Positions 29,148 through 37,871 of a DNA stretch of 64,000 nucleotides are shown one piece after another. Position 1 is the stretch's first letter. Every line of letters begins with the position of its first letter. The position numbers and the translations under genes were made by a program. A model generated the notes under the pieces. The model was given only the letters and a program-made list of their open reading frames with translations, had not been told where the DNA came from and made no database searches. Origin of the DNA: Wocania ichthyoenteri Th78 (GTDB taxonomy: Bacteria > Bacteroidota > Bacteroidia > Flavobacteriales > Flavobacteriaceae); NCBI RefSeq assembly GCF_000789235.1, contig NZ_KN525716.1, positions 3,770,766 through 3,834,765 of the forward strand. The letters are read 5' to 3'.

Positions 29148-30213
29148 CAAAGTCCATTTAAAGTTTAAACTCAATAAGGTTCATTATTCGTATGGCGACC
29201 TTATAGAAGTCGCCTATAGTTTTGTAAAAGAAGGCTTACCGCACGAACAAATTATTGGTGGTTTTTTACTCGATTGGTTAGATGAAAAAGATTTTATAAA
29301 TGTAAATACTTCGGGTTCTACAGGTAAACCCAAATGCATCAAAATTAAAAAGCAAGCTATGGTAAATTCTGCCGTAGCTACAGGAGATTTTTTTAATTTA
29401 AAACCAGGAGATTCTGCTTTGCATTGTTTACCAACACATTTTATCGCTGGTAAAATGATGTTGGTTAGAGCTATTGCTTTAGGCTTAGAATTAGATGTGA
29501 TTGAACCAACTTCTAAACTAAATTTCGATTCTAAAAAACCATATATGTTTTGTGCCATGGTGCCATTACAGCTTCAAAATGTAATAAATAAATGTGATAA
29601 TATAAGAACAATTATAGTTGGAGGTGCAGCGGTTTCAAATGTATTAAAATCAGATATTCAGAATATAAAATCTAATGTTTACGAAACTTACGGAATGACA
29701 GAAACTGTAACGCATGTTGCCGTAAAAAAACTAAATAATTTTCGTCATGCTGAACTTGTTTCAGCATCTCACTTCAAAACATTACCTAATATTTCAATTT
29801 CTCAAGACGAACGGGATTGTTTAGCTATTGATGCACCAAAACTTACAAAAAAAACAATAATAACAAATGATATAGTAAAGCTACATTCTGAAAACGAATT
29901 TGAATGGTTAGGGCGATATGATAATATTATAAATTCTGGTGGCGTTAAGTTATGTCCCGAGCAAATTGAAGCTAAACTTCAAAATAAAATAAAACAACGT
30001 TTTTTTATTACTTCTGAAAAGGAAGACCTTTTAGGAGAACAACTTGTTTTGGTTGTAGAAGGCAATTCAAATATAATAGATAATGCATTATTTTCAGATT
30101 TAGAAAAATTTGAAAAGCCTAAAATTGTTTACAGTATTAATCAATTTATCGAAACTTCTTCAGGCAAAATTCAACGTAAAAAAACTTTAAAGCATATAAA
30201 AGTTCAAAATTAA
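29131..30213 (+). CDS. menE: o-Succinylbenzoate-CoA ligase, with an inserted REP-like peptide
   Basis: A 360-residue short-form AMP-binding enzyme that activates o-succinylbenzoate with CoA. Motifs are NTSGSTGKPKCIKIKK (P-loop-like A3), VYETYGMTETVTHVA, WLGRYDNIINSGGVK and the catalytic C-terminal Lys motif SSGKIQRKK. The start is a GTG at 29131 inside the previous gene. Residues 205-214 (RHAELVSASH) are encoded by a hairpin-forming repeat (29743-29770) that looks inserted between the A5 and A6 motifs. The frame is kept, so the enzyme is probably functional. Confidence 0.9.
   Translation: MIPSYNKVHLKFKLNKVHYSYGDLIEVAYSFVKEGLPHEQIIGGFLLDWLDEKDFINVNTSGSTGKPKCIKIKKQAMVNSAVATGDFFNLKPGDSALHCLPTHFIAGKMMLVRAIALGLELDVIEPTSKLNFDSKKPYMFCAMVPLQLQNVINKCDNIRTIIVGGAAVSNVLKSDIQNIKSNVYETYGMTETVTHVAVKKLNNFRHAELVSASHFKTLPNISISQDERDCLAIDAPKLTKKTIITNDIVKLHSENEFEWLGRYDNIINSGGVKLCPEQIEAKLQNKIKQRFFITSEKEDLLGEQLVLVVEGNSNIIDNALFSDLEKFEKPKIVYSINQFIETSSGKIQRKKTLKHIKVQN
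29743..29770. repeat. REP-like palindromic element inside menE
   Basis: The stretch contains ATGCTGAA-CTTGT-TTCAGCAT, a perfect 8-bp stem. It is of a type that I know as dispersed in flavobacterial intergenic regions. Here it is translated in frame as RHAELVSASH. Confidence 0.7.
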
Positions 30214-30259
30214 TTGTAACATTGCCAACATTTAATCTACTAATAATAAAATTTTAATA

Positions 30260-32023
30260 ATGAGTTTTATAAAGCGCGTACTATCTACCGTTACAGGAAT
30301 TTTTGTGTTCCTTTTTATTTGTTTTGGACTATTGATTGTAATAGGATTATTAGCAGGTTCATCGTCAGATGAAAAGATTACAGTCAGAGATAATTCTGTA
30401 TTAGACCTTAAGTTAGATTTTCAGATAAAAGATTACGCAGGAAAAACTGTTTTTAAACAGTATGATTTTTTAAATGAAAACAGAAAAGATGGCCTTTTTA
30501 ATGTTATTGATGCCATAAAATATGCCGCGACAGATAATAAAATTAAAGGCATATCAATAGATAATAATTTTATTCAAGCAGGTTTCTCTCAAACTAAAGC
30601 CATTAGAGACGCTCTTTTAGAATTTAAAAAATCTAATAAATTTATTGTGGCCTACGCCGATATTTATACTCAAAAAGACTATTACTTAAGTTCTGTTGCC
30701 GATACTATTTATATGAATCCTGCTGGAATGATGGAGTTTAATGGTTTGTCTACAGAACGTTTATACTTTAAAGATTTTCAAGAAAAATCTGGACTTAAAA
30801 TGGAAGTGATTCGTTTAGGTAAATATAAAAGTGCTGTTGAGCCTTTCTTAGAAAATGAAATGAGTGCTAATAACCGCGAGCAAATTGAAGGGTATTTGAA
30901 TGGTATCTGGAATGCCGTTAAAAAAGAAATTTCGGTAAGCAGAGATATATCTGTCGAAAGGTTAAACACCATTGCAGATAGTTTACTATCTAGGACTGCA
31001 CCTTTAGCGCAATCGTCTAAAATGATTGATAAAATTGCCTATTATGATGAGTATCAAAATGGCTTAAGGCATGCGATTAATGTTGAAGCGTCAAAAAAAA
31101 TAAAGACCATTTCTATAAGAGATTATGCGGTGTATACTGCAAATAAAATAAAAACGAAAACGAGCAGTAACAAAATAGCAGTTATTTATGCTGAAGGCGA
31201 AATTATATATGGAGAAGGTGATGAAGAGTATGTTGGTCAAGGTGCCATGAATCGCTCATTAAAAGACGCTAGAGAAGACGATAAAGTTAAAGCAGTGGTT
31301 ATTCGTGTTAATTCTCCAGGAGGGAATGCTTTAGCGAGCGAACTTATTTGGCGCGAAATAGAATTAACTAAAAAAGTAAAGCCTGTTATTGTATCAATGG
31401 GAGACCTTGCTGCTTCTGGCGGATATTATATTGCTTGTAATGCTGATAAAATTATAGCAGAACCAACAACTATTACGGGGAGCATTGGTGTTTTTGGAAT
31501 GTTACCAAATGTAAAAGGACTTGCTGATAAATGGGGAATAAATGCAGAACAAGTAACAACTAACAAAAATTCTATTCTATACAGTCTTTTTGAACCGATG
31601 AACGAAGGACAAGAAGCTTATATAAAAGAAAGCATTAATGATATTTATGAGTTGTTTACAAATAGAGTTGCTACTGGCAGAAATATGACACAAGAGGATG
31701 TAAAAGCGATTGCTCAAGGTCGTGTGTGGACTGGTGTTGATGCTTTGAATAATGGTTTAGTTGATGAACTTGGAGGTTTAGATATTGCACTTGAATATGC
31801 AGCACAAGCAGCAGAAATTGAAGATTATAAAATAAAAGAATTACCTGTTTTTGAAAAAGACCTTGAAAAAATATTACAAAGTTTTGGTTTAGTAAAAACA
31901 AAGGAAGATATTTTAAAAGAAGAATTAGGAGAAGCTAATTACAAAATAATAAGAGAAATAAGATTGATGTCTCGACGAAAAGGTATTCAGTTGTTGTTTC
32001 CTTTTAATATCGAAATTAAATAA
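30260..32023 (+). CDS. sppA: Signal peptide peptidase SppA, 67-kDa type
   Basis: A 587-residue serine protease with an N-terminal membrane anchor (residues 9-31, VTGIFVFLFICFGLLIVIGLL). It has the tandem S49 architecture of the long form: an N-terminal repeat with the general-base Lys expected near RLGKYKSAVEPF, and a C-terminal repeat with VNSPGGNALASE and the nucleophile in GDLAASGGYYIAC. It degrades cleaved signal peptides and other peptides in the membrane. It lies 46 bases after menE but begins a separate function. Confidence 0.92.
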   Translation: MSFIKRVLSTVTGIFVFLFICFGLLIVIGLLAGSSSDEKITVRDNSVLDLKLDFQIKDYAGKTVFKQYDFLNENRKDGLFNVIDAIKYAATDNKIKGISIDNNFIQAGFSQTKAIRDALLEFKKSNKFIVAYADIYTQKDYYLSSVADTIYMNPAGMMEFNGLSTERLYFKDFQEKSGLKMEVIRLGKYKSAVEPFLENEMSANNREQIEGYLNGIWNAVKKEISVSRDISVERLNTIADSLLSRTAPLAQSSKMIDKIAYYDEYQNGLRHAINVEASKKIKTISIRDYAVYTANKIKTKTSSNKIAVIYAEGEIIYGEGDEEYVGQGAMNRSLKDAREDDKVKAVVIRVNSPGGNALASELIWREIELTKKVKPVIVSMGDLAASGGYYIACNADKIIAEPTTITGSIGVFGMLPNVKGLADKWGINAEQVTTNKNSILYSLFEPMNEGQEAYIKESINDIYELFTNRVATGRNMTQEDVKAIAQGRVWTGVDALNNGLVDELGGLDIALEYAAQAAEIEDYKIKELPVFEKDLEKILQSFGLVKTKEDILKEELGEANYKIIREIRLMSRRKGIQLLFPFNIEIK

Positions 32024-32273
32024 ACAGTTTATAAATTAATTATTTGAAAGGCTAAGTTTTTACTTACCCTTTTTTGATTTTATAGTTAACTCACTCAAAA
32101 GTACACTTTACTCATTGTTGGTTTTTTAATATATAGTTTGATTATAGCTTTATGCTAAACTTTAAAAAAACTTTGGAAAACCAAATGAAACTAAAGACAT
32201 TAAAATTATAAGATTAACCAAAACAAAAGACAAGCAGATTGTGGCTAAATTGGAAGTTTAGTTTAAAAGAAAA

Positions 32274-32295
32274 AGAGCGACCATTTGGTCGCTCT
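32274..32295 (-). terminator. Terminator of the acyl-CoA carboxylase gene
   Basis: Perfect stem AGAGCGACCA / TGGTCGCTCT followed on the minus strand by TTTTTCTTTT. It lies 8 bases after the stop codon of the carboxylase gene. The rest of 32024-32273 is AT-rich; I see nothing else in it. Confidence 0.85.
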
Positions 32296-32302
32296 GTATT
32301 TA

Positions 32303-33931
32303 CTAAACCTGCATAACACCCAAATTAAATTTTTTCTCAATAGGAGCATGGTTTGCTGCTTCTATACCCATGCTAATCCATTTTCGGGTATCTAACGGAT
32401 CAATGATTCCATCAGTCCAAATTCTGGCAGCCGCATAATATGGCGATACTTGGTTGTCGTATCTATCTTTTATTTTTTTGTAAAGTGCGTCTTCTTTTTC
32501 TTTTGTGAATTTTTCACCTTGTTTTTCTAACGATGCTTTTTCTATTTGTAATAATACTTTGGCAGCAGAATTCCCGCTCATAACGGCAAGTTCTGCACTT
32601 GGCCATGCCACAATCAATCGTGGGTCGTATGCTTTCCCACACATGGCATAATTTCCAGCACCATAAGAATTACCGATAATAATTGTGAATTTTGGTACCA
32701 CTGAATTACTAACCGCATTTACCATTTTCGCACCATCTTTTATAATGCCTCCGTGTTCAGATTTACTTCCAACCATAAAACCAGTAACATCTTGCAGAAA
32801 AACTAATGGAATTTTCTTCTGGTTGCAATTGGCAATAAACCGTGTGGCTTTATCAGCACTATCGTTATAAATAACGCCACCAAATTGCATTTCACCCTTT
32901 TTAGTTTTAACTAGTTTGCGTTGATTAGCAACAACACCTACTGCCCAACCATCAATACGGGCGTAGCAGGTTATTATGGTTTGTCCGTAGCCAGCTTTAT
33001 ATTCATCGTATTCCGAATTATCAACCAATCGCTTAATAATGTCATACATATCATATTGATCAGCTCTCGATTTTGGCACAATGCCATAGATATCTTCAGG
33101 ATTTTCTTTTGGTTTTTTTGCTTCATTTCGATTAAAACCTGCTTTATCATAATCCCCAATTTTATCTATAATGTTTTTAATGGTATCTAAAGCATCAGCA
33201 TCATTTTTGGCTTTATAGTCTGTAACTCCAGAAATTTCACAATGGGTTGTCGCACCACCTAACGTTTCATTATCAATAGTTTCACCAATGGCTGCTTTTA
33301 CCAAATAGCTACCCGCAAGAAAAATACTTCCTGTTTTATCAACAATCAATGCTTCGTCACTCATAATTGGTAAATAGGCTCCACCAGCAACACAACTACC
33401 CATAACCGCTGCAATTTGAGTAATACCCATACTACTCATAATAGCATTGTTTCTAAAAATACGTCCAAAATGTTCTTTATCTGGAAAAATTTCGTCTTGC
33501 ATAGGTAAATACACGCCAGCAGAATCTACCAAATAAATAATAGGAAGTTTGTTTTCAATAGCTATTTCTTGAGCTCTTAAATTCTTTTTTCCAGTAATAG
33601 GAAACCATGCACCAGCTTTTACAGTAGCATCATTTGCCACAACAATACATTGCTTGCCCTTGATATAACCCATTTTAACAATCACGCCACCAGACGGACA
33701 ACCACCGTGTTCTGCATACATATTTTCTCCAGCAAAAGTAGCAATTTCAATAGATTTTGCTTTAGTATCTAAAAGATAATCAATACGCTCCCTAGCTGTC
33801 ATTTTCCCTTTTGCACGATGTTTTTCAATACGAGCTTTTCCTCCACCAAGACTTACTTTTGCTAGTCTTTTGTTTAATTCGGAAAGTAGAAGTTTATTAT
33901 GATCTTCATTTTTATTGAAGTTGATGTCCAT
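32303..33931 (-). CDS. Acyl-CoA carboxylase, carboxyltransferase (beta) subunit
   Basis: A 542-residue biotin-dependent carboxyltransferase of the propionyl-/methylcrotonyl-CoA type. Features are the N-terminal KMTARERIDYLLD, GGCPSGGVIVKMG, the acyl-CoA-site GSCVAGGAYLPIMSDEA, and the biotin-site FLQDVTGFMVGSKSEHGGII and GNSYGAGNYAMCGKAYDPR. The length and the N-terminal half favour a methylcrotonyl-CoA-type enzyme of leucine breakdown. The alpha (biotin carboxylase) subunit is not in the window, so the substrate remains open. Confidence 0.9.
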   Translation of the reverse strand: MDINFNKNEDHNKLLLSELNKRLAKVSLGGGKARIEKHRAKGKMTARERIDYLLDTKAKSIEIATFAGENMYAEHGGCPSGGVIVKMGYIKGKQCIVVANDATVKAGAWFPITGKKNLRAQEIAIENKLPIIYLVDSAGVYLPMQDEIFPDKEHFGRIFRNNAIMSSMGITQIAAVMGSCVAGGAYLPIMSDEALIVDKTGSIFLAGSYLVKAAIGETIDNETLGGATTHCEISGVTDYKAKNDADALDTIKNIIDKIGDYDKAGFNRNEAKKPKENPEDIYGIVPKSRADQYDMYDIIKRLVDNSEYDEYKAGYGQTIITCYARIDGWAVGVVANQRKLVKTKKGEMQFGGVIYNDSADKATRFIANCNQKKIPLVFLQDVTGFMVGSKSEHGGIIKDGAKMVNAVSNSVVPKFTIIIGNSYGAGNYAMCGKAYDPRLIVAWPSAELAVMSGNSAAKVLLQIEKASLEKQGEKFTKEKEDALYKKIKDRYDNQVSPYYAAARIWTDGIIDPLDTRKWISMGIEAANHAPIEKKFNLGVMQV

Positions 33932-34018
33932 GAATTATTTTGTTTGATGCTAATGTACAAAAGTTTCAAATTTTATATCGAGTTTGTTAATGAATTCATA
34001 AAATAAATAACATGGAAA

Positions 34019-34036
34019 TATATTCCTAGGAATATA
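34019..34036. promoter_or_regulatory. Perfect 18-bp palindrome, candidate MarR operator
   Basis: TATATTCCTAGGAATATA is a perfect palindrome. It lies at the -33 region of the promoter whose -7 box is at 34050-34057. The operon that follows ends in a MarR-family gene, so autoregulation by that protein is a simple inference. Confidence 0.6.
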
Positions 34037-34049
34037 AAATTATGTTTTT

Positions 34050-34057
34050 TATATTTG
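34050..34057 (+). promoter_or_regulatory. Bacteroidota -7 promoter box
   Basis: TATATTTG matches the TAnnTTTG consensus exactly. It lies 23 bases before the ATG at 34081, giving a short leader. It probably drives the flavin reductase-GNAT-MarR operon. Confidence 0.65.
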
Positions 34058-34080
34058 TATAATAATTGAAAACATTAAAT

Positions 34081-34611
34081 ATGAAAAATATAATTGCCTT
34101 TGCAGGAAGTAATAGTAAAAACTCTATAAACAAGCAGTTAGTAAAATATGTGTCAAGCCTAGTTGAAGAAACACCTGTGAATATTTTAGATTTAAACGAT
34201 TTTGAATTACCACTTTTTGGAGTTGATTTAGAGAATGAAAAAGGGATACCAGAGTCTGCTCATCATTTCTTAAAATTGATAAAAGAATCAGATGGCATTG
34301 TTTTATCGTTAGCCGAACATAACGGTGCTTACTCTGCAGCTTTTAAAAATATATTCGATTGGATGTCTAGAATAGAAGGAAAAACTTTTTACGGTAAACC
34401 TATGTTATTAATGGCGACATCGCCTGGAGCAAGAGGTGGAGCGTCAGTTTTAGAAATAGCAAAAGACCGTTTTCCTAGGCATGATGCTAACATTATTAAA
34501 ACCTTTTCGTTGCCATCATTTTATGATAATTTTTTAGATGGAAATATTGTTAATGAAGAATTGAATTTAGAATTAAAAAACAATGTTAAAGTGTTTCAAA
34601 ATTCTTTATAG
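34081..34611 (+). CDS. NADPH-dependent FMN reductase-family flavoprotein
   Basis: A 176-residue flavodoxin-fold protein. The phosphate-binding loop FAGSNSKNSINKQLV is at the N-terminus, LSLAEHNGAYSAAFKNIFDW binds the isoalloxazine, and MATSPGARGGASVLE is the conserved third loop. Family members reduce FMN, quinones or azo compounds with NAD(P)H. I chose the ATG at 34081 rather than the TTG at 34066, because it sits properly after the -7 box. Together with a MarR repressor, a response to electrophiles or quinones is a reasonable inference. Confidence 0.88.
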   Translation: MKNIIAFAGSNSKNSINKQLVKYVSSLVEETPVNILDLNDFELPLFGVDLENEKGIPESAHHFLKLIKESDGIVLSLAEHNGAYSAAFKNIFDWMSRIEGKTFYGKPMLLMATSPGARGGASVLEIAKDRFPRHDANIIKTFSLPSFYDNFLDGNIVNEELNLELKNNVKVFQNSL

Positions 34612-34613
34612 TT

Positions 34614-34898
34614 ATGGATGTAAAACAATTTGATGATGGAAAAAGGGGGAGGTTCTACATGGAAATTAATGGTGCACAAGAAGCTAAAATAACATATACT
34701 TATGTAGGAAAAGATAAGATTATAATAGATCATACAGAGGTAAGCGATAAATTAAGAGGACAAAGTGTAGGCTATAAATTAGTAAAAATTGCAGTGGATT
34801 TTGCGAGGATTAATAGTATTAAAATTATTCCTCTATGTCCGTTTGCAACTGCAGTATTTAAAAAGAAACAAGATGATTATAACGATGTGCTTTCTTAA
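34614..34898 (+). CDS. Small GNAT-fold N-acetyltransferase (YjdJ type)
   Basis: A 94-residue protein of the GCN5-related N-acetyltransferase group with pfam14542-like layout. It has IDHTEVSDKLRGQSVGYKLVKIAVDFA, where the RGxxxG-type acetyl-CoA loop is RGQSVG, and IIPLCPFATAVFKKK at the C-terminus. The start lies two bases after the reductase stop. Substrate unknown. Confidence 0.82.
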   Translation: MDVKQFDDGKRGRFYMEINGAQEAKITYTYVGKDKIIIDHTEVSDKLRGQSVGYKLVKIAVDFARINSIKIIPLCPFATAVFKKKQDDYNDVLS

Positions 34899-34915
34899 TT
34901 AAAAAATGATTATAA

Positions 34916-35353
34916 ATGGGAGATATTTCTAAAGACGTTAACTCAAAGTTTAAAAACAATAAAGTTAAAGCACTAATTAATATTATGTTTACTGCAAACT
35001 GGATTACGGCTCATCAAAATACTTTTTTTAAGCCTTTTGGTATTTCTCCACAACAGTATAATATTTTAAGGATTTTGCGTGGCACAGATAAACCATTAAA
35101 AGTTCAAACCATTAAAGACCGTATGATTGATAGGGCTCCAAATGCTACACGATTAATGGATAAACTTTGTGCGAAACAATTAATTGAGCGTATACCTTGT
35201 CCTAGCGACAGACGTGTTGTACATATCCAAATAATGAAAGAAGGTCTAACGCTTTTGCAGAAAATTTCAAAAGATTTGAATACTGATTTGTTAGAACATT
35301 TAACAGAACAAGAAGCACAGCAATTAAGTGATTTACTCGATAAAATACGTTAA
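34916..35353 (+). CDS. MarR-family transcriptional regulator
   Basis: A 145-residue winged-helix repressor. The recognition part is QQYNILRILRGTDKPLKVQTI, followed by RMIDRAPNATRLMDKLCAKQ and the wing CPSDRRVVHIQI, whose DxRxxxI signature is a MarR hallmark. It closes the reductase-GNAT operon and most likely represses it through the palindrome at 34019-34036. Confidence 0.9.
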   Translation: MGDISKDVNSKFKNNKVKALINIMFTANWITAHQNTFFKPFGISPQQYNILRILRGTDKPLKVQTIKDRMIDRAPNATRLMDKLCAKQLIERIPCPSDRRVVHIQIMKEGLTLLQKISKDLNTDLLEHLTEQEAQQLSDLLDKIR

Positions 35354-35437
35354 TCTGTTTTTCAAGCAAATAGCTTCAAAAAATAAGGCGAAGCGATTTT
35401 ATGAATATAAGATCAATACAATTTCTTTTAACCTTTT

Positions 35438-35608
35438 TCGATGAAAGAAATAAAAATGATAAATCTTTTTACTATTTCCCCATTATAGATCATACGCTAT
35501 GAACACGTAAACAGAGATTAAGGTTCTCCTCACGGGATTATCAAATGGGTAAAATAGGATTTCTTTCAACGAGTTAATAAAAAGCATCCTTTAAAAGGTG
35601 CTTTTTTA
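35438..35608 (+). ncRNA. Structured RNA candidate, 6S-like, with its own terminator
   Basis: The 305-bp gap between the MarR gene and the CAL67264 gene contains a rod-like fold. An outer stem (TGAAAGAAAT at 35442-35451 with ATTTCTTTCA at 35559-35568, extended by CG/CG across one mismatch) encloses an asymmetric bubble. An inner stem pairs TATTT and CCCATT (35473-35484) with AATGGG and AAATA (35544-35556). A strong terminator hairpin with T6 follows at 35579-35608. Closing stem, large bubble and apical arm is the 6S RNA plan, but the sequence was not compared with the Rfam 6S-Flavo model. Confidence 0.45.
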
Positions 35609-35658
35609 TGTAAAATAGCGATATTTGCTTTTAGACTAACCATCAAAAAAAATCAATT

Positions 35659-35841
35659 ATGGCAATGAATAAAAATACAGTCCTAGCTTGGGCTACCACA
35701 ATTATGATTATAGTAGGATTAGCATTAATAGCTTTGGGCGCATTTAGATACGATGATGTTGCAGGCTGGGGGTTTGCAGCAGTAGGCATTGGTTTTTTTG
35801 CTATTGCATGGGTATTTAACGCTTTAAAGGGTAGAGTATAA
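35659..35841 (+). CDS. CAL67264-family small membrane protein
   Basis: A 60-residue protein with two hydrophobic helices (TTIMIIVGLALIALGAF and GWGFAAVGIGFFAIAWVF) separated by RYDDVA. It matches in length and pattern the flavobacterial family named after CAL67264. Function unknown. It precedes ettA by 35 bases. Confidence 0.78.
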   Translation: MAMNKNTVLAWATTIMIIVGLALIALGAFRYDDVAGWGFAAVGIGFFAIAWVFNALKGRV

Positions 35842-35876
35842 TTGACTTAATAACTTAACAATTACAACAAACAAAA

Positions 35877-37568
35877 ATGAACGACGATAAGAAGATAATT
35901 TTCTCAATGACTGGTGTAACCAAGACATTTCCTAGTGCAAATACACCCGTTTTAAAAAATATATATTTAAGTTTTTTTTACGGAGCAAAAATTGGAATTC
36001 TAGGTTTAAACGGTTCCGGTAAATCAACTTTGCTAAAAATTATTGCAGGTGTAGATAAAAACTACCAAGGTGATGTGGTGTTTTCTCAAGACTATTCGGT
36101 TGGTTATTTAGAACAAGAACCAAAGCTTGATGAAGATAAAACAGTTATGGAAATTGTACGCGAAGGTGCAGCAGAAACCGTTGCTATACTTGATGAATAT
36201 AATAAAATTAATGACCAATTTGGATTAGAGGAAGTATATTCTGATGCAGACAAAATGGAAAAATTGATGAACCGCCAAGCGGAGCTTCAAGATCAAATTG
36301 ATGCTACAAATGCTTGGGAATTAGATACCAAGCTAGAAATTGCCATGGATGCTTTGCGTACACCAGATGGCGATAAAAAAATCTCTGTTTTATCTGGAGG
36401 AGAACGTCGTCGTGTAGCACTATGTCGCTTGCTTTTACAAGAACCAGATGTACTATTATTAGATGAGCCTACCAACCATTTAGATGCCGAATCTGTACAT
36501 TGGTTAGAACACCATTTAGCTCAATATAAAGGTACCGTAATTGCGGTAACGCACGATAGGTATTTTTTAGATAATGTTGCTGGATGGATTCTCGAACTCG
36601 ACAGAGGAGAGGGTATCCCATGGAAAGGAAATTATTCATCTTGGCTAGATCAAAAATCTAAGCGAATGGCACAAGAAGGAAAAGTAGCATCTAAACGACA
36701 AAAAACATTAGAGCGCGAGTTAGAATGGGTACGTCAAGGTGCTAAAGGTCGTCAAACCAAGCAAAAGGCACGTTTGAAGAATTACGATAAGCTCATGAGT
36801 CAAGACCAAAAAAAATTGGATGAAAAGCTTGAAATCTATATTCCAAATGGACCAAGATTAGGAACTAATGTTATTGAGGCAGTTGGAGTTAGTAAAGGTT
36901 ATGATGATAAATTGCTTTACGAAGATTTAAATTTCAATCTACCACAAGCAGGAATTGTTGGTGTTATTGGACCAAACGGAGCTGGTAAGACTACTATTTT
37001 CAGAATGATTATGGGAGAAGAAACTCCAGATAAGGGTGAGTTTAAAGTAGGCGATACTGCTAAAATTGCCTATGTCGATCAAAGCCATTCAAATATTAAT
37101 CCAGAAAAAACGATATGGCAAAACTTTAGCGATGAGCAAGAATTAGTTATGATGGGAGGAAAGCAAGTAAATTCCCGTGCATATTTAAGTCGTTTTAACT
37201 TTTCAGGAAGTGAACAAAATAAAGCAGTAAAACTGCTTTCTGGAGGAGAGCGTAACCGTTTGCATTTAGCTATGACACTTAAAGAAGAAGGTAATGTGCT
37301 ACTTTTAGATGAGCCTACTAATGATCTTGATGTAAATACGTTACGAGCTTTAGAAGAAGGTTTAGAAAATTTTGCAGGCTGCGCAGTTGTTATTAGTCAC
37401 GACCGTTGGTTTTTAGATAGAATATGTACACATATTTTAGCTTTTGAAGGTGATTCTCAAGTGTATTTCTTTGAAGGAAGTTTTTCTGATTATGAAGAAA
37501 ATAAAAAGAAACGTCTTGGAGGAGATTTGATGCCGAAACGAATTAAGTACAAGAAATTGATAAGATAA
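35877..37568 (+). CDS. ettA: Energy-dependent translational throttle protein EttA (ABC-F)
   Basis: A 563-residue soluble protein with two ABC ATPase domains: Walker A GLNGSGKST and GPNGAGKTT, signatures LSGGERRRVAL and LSGGERNRLHLAM, and Walker B VLLLDEPTNHLD and VLLLDEPTNDLD. The linker with KSKRMAQEGKVASKRQKTLERE is the P-site-tRNA interaction motif. EttA binds the ribosomal E site and gates the first elongation step according to ATP/ADP. Full length. A strong terminator follows. Confidence 0.95.
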   Translation: MNDDKKIIFSMTGVTKTFPSANTPVLKNIYLSFFYGAKIGILGLNGSGKSTLLKIIAGVDKNYQGDVVFSQDYSVGYLEQEPKLDEDKTVMEIVREGAAETVAILDEYNKINDQFGLEEVYSDADKMEKLMNRQAELQDQIDATNAWELDTKLEIAMDALRTPDGDKKISVLSGGERRRVALCRLLLQEPDVLLLDEPTNHLDAESVHWLEHHLAQYKGTVIAVTHDRYFLDNVAGWILELDRGEGIPWKGNYSSWLDQKSKRMAQEGKVASKRQKTLERELEWVRQGAKGRQTKQKARLKNYDKLMSQDQKKLDEKLEIYIPNGPRLGTNVIEAVGVSKGYDDKLLYEDLNFNLPQAGIVGVIGPNGAGKTTIFRMIMGEETPDKGEFKVGDTAKIAYVDQSHSNINPEKTIWQNFSDEQELVMMGGKQVNSRAYLSRFNFSGSEQNKAVKLLSGGERNRLHLAMTLKEEGNVLLLDEPTNDLDVNTLRALEEGLENFAGCAVVISHDRWFLDRICTHILAFEGDSQVYFFEGSFSDYEENKKKRLGGDLMPKRIKYKKLIR

Positions 37569-37579
37569 TTACTAAAACT

Positions 37580-37605
37580 AAAAAGCCTGCTAGAGCAGGC
37601 TTTTT
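37580..37605. terminator. Terminator after ettA
   Basis: Stem AAAAAGCCTGC / GCAGGCTTTTT with loop TAGA. It can also serve the convergent small gene at 37629. Confidence 0.85.
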
Positions 37606-37628
37606 AAGTATACAGATATCATTATAAT

Positions 37629-37871
37629 TTAACTGCCACCATACATATGGCCATCAGTAAAATCTTTATAGGGTTTTTCTTTTTCATCTTCAATAGTAGT
37701 ATTCATACTATTTAATCGATCATTTTCTTTTTTAAGTAAATAAGATTTTCTAACACCAAGTATCAATAAAAAAGAAAAAATAACAACAACAATAATTAAT
37801 ACGGTTACAACATCAATTTGATTGATTAACAGTATACACGGTAATGTGAGAGGTTTGTAGTTTAGAAGCAT
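37629..37871 (-). CDS. Small single-pass membrane protein
   Basis: An 80-residue protein with one membrane helix (VVTVLIIVVVIFSFLLILGV) and a charged cytoplasmic tail ending GHMYGGS. Not recognised. It is divergent from the coiled-coil gene at 38173 and separated from it by 301 bp. Confidence 0.55.
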   Translation of the reverse strand: MLLNYKPLTLPCILLINQIDVVTVLIIVVVIFSFLLILGVRKSYLLKKENDRLNSMNTTIEDEKEKPYKDFTDGHMYGGS

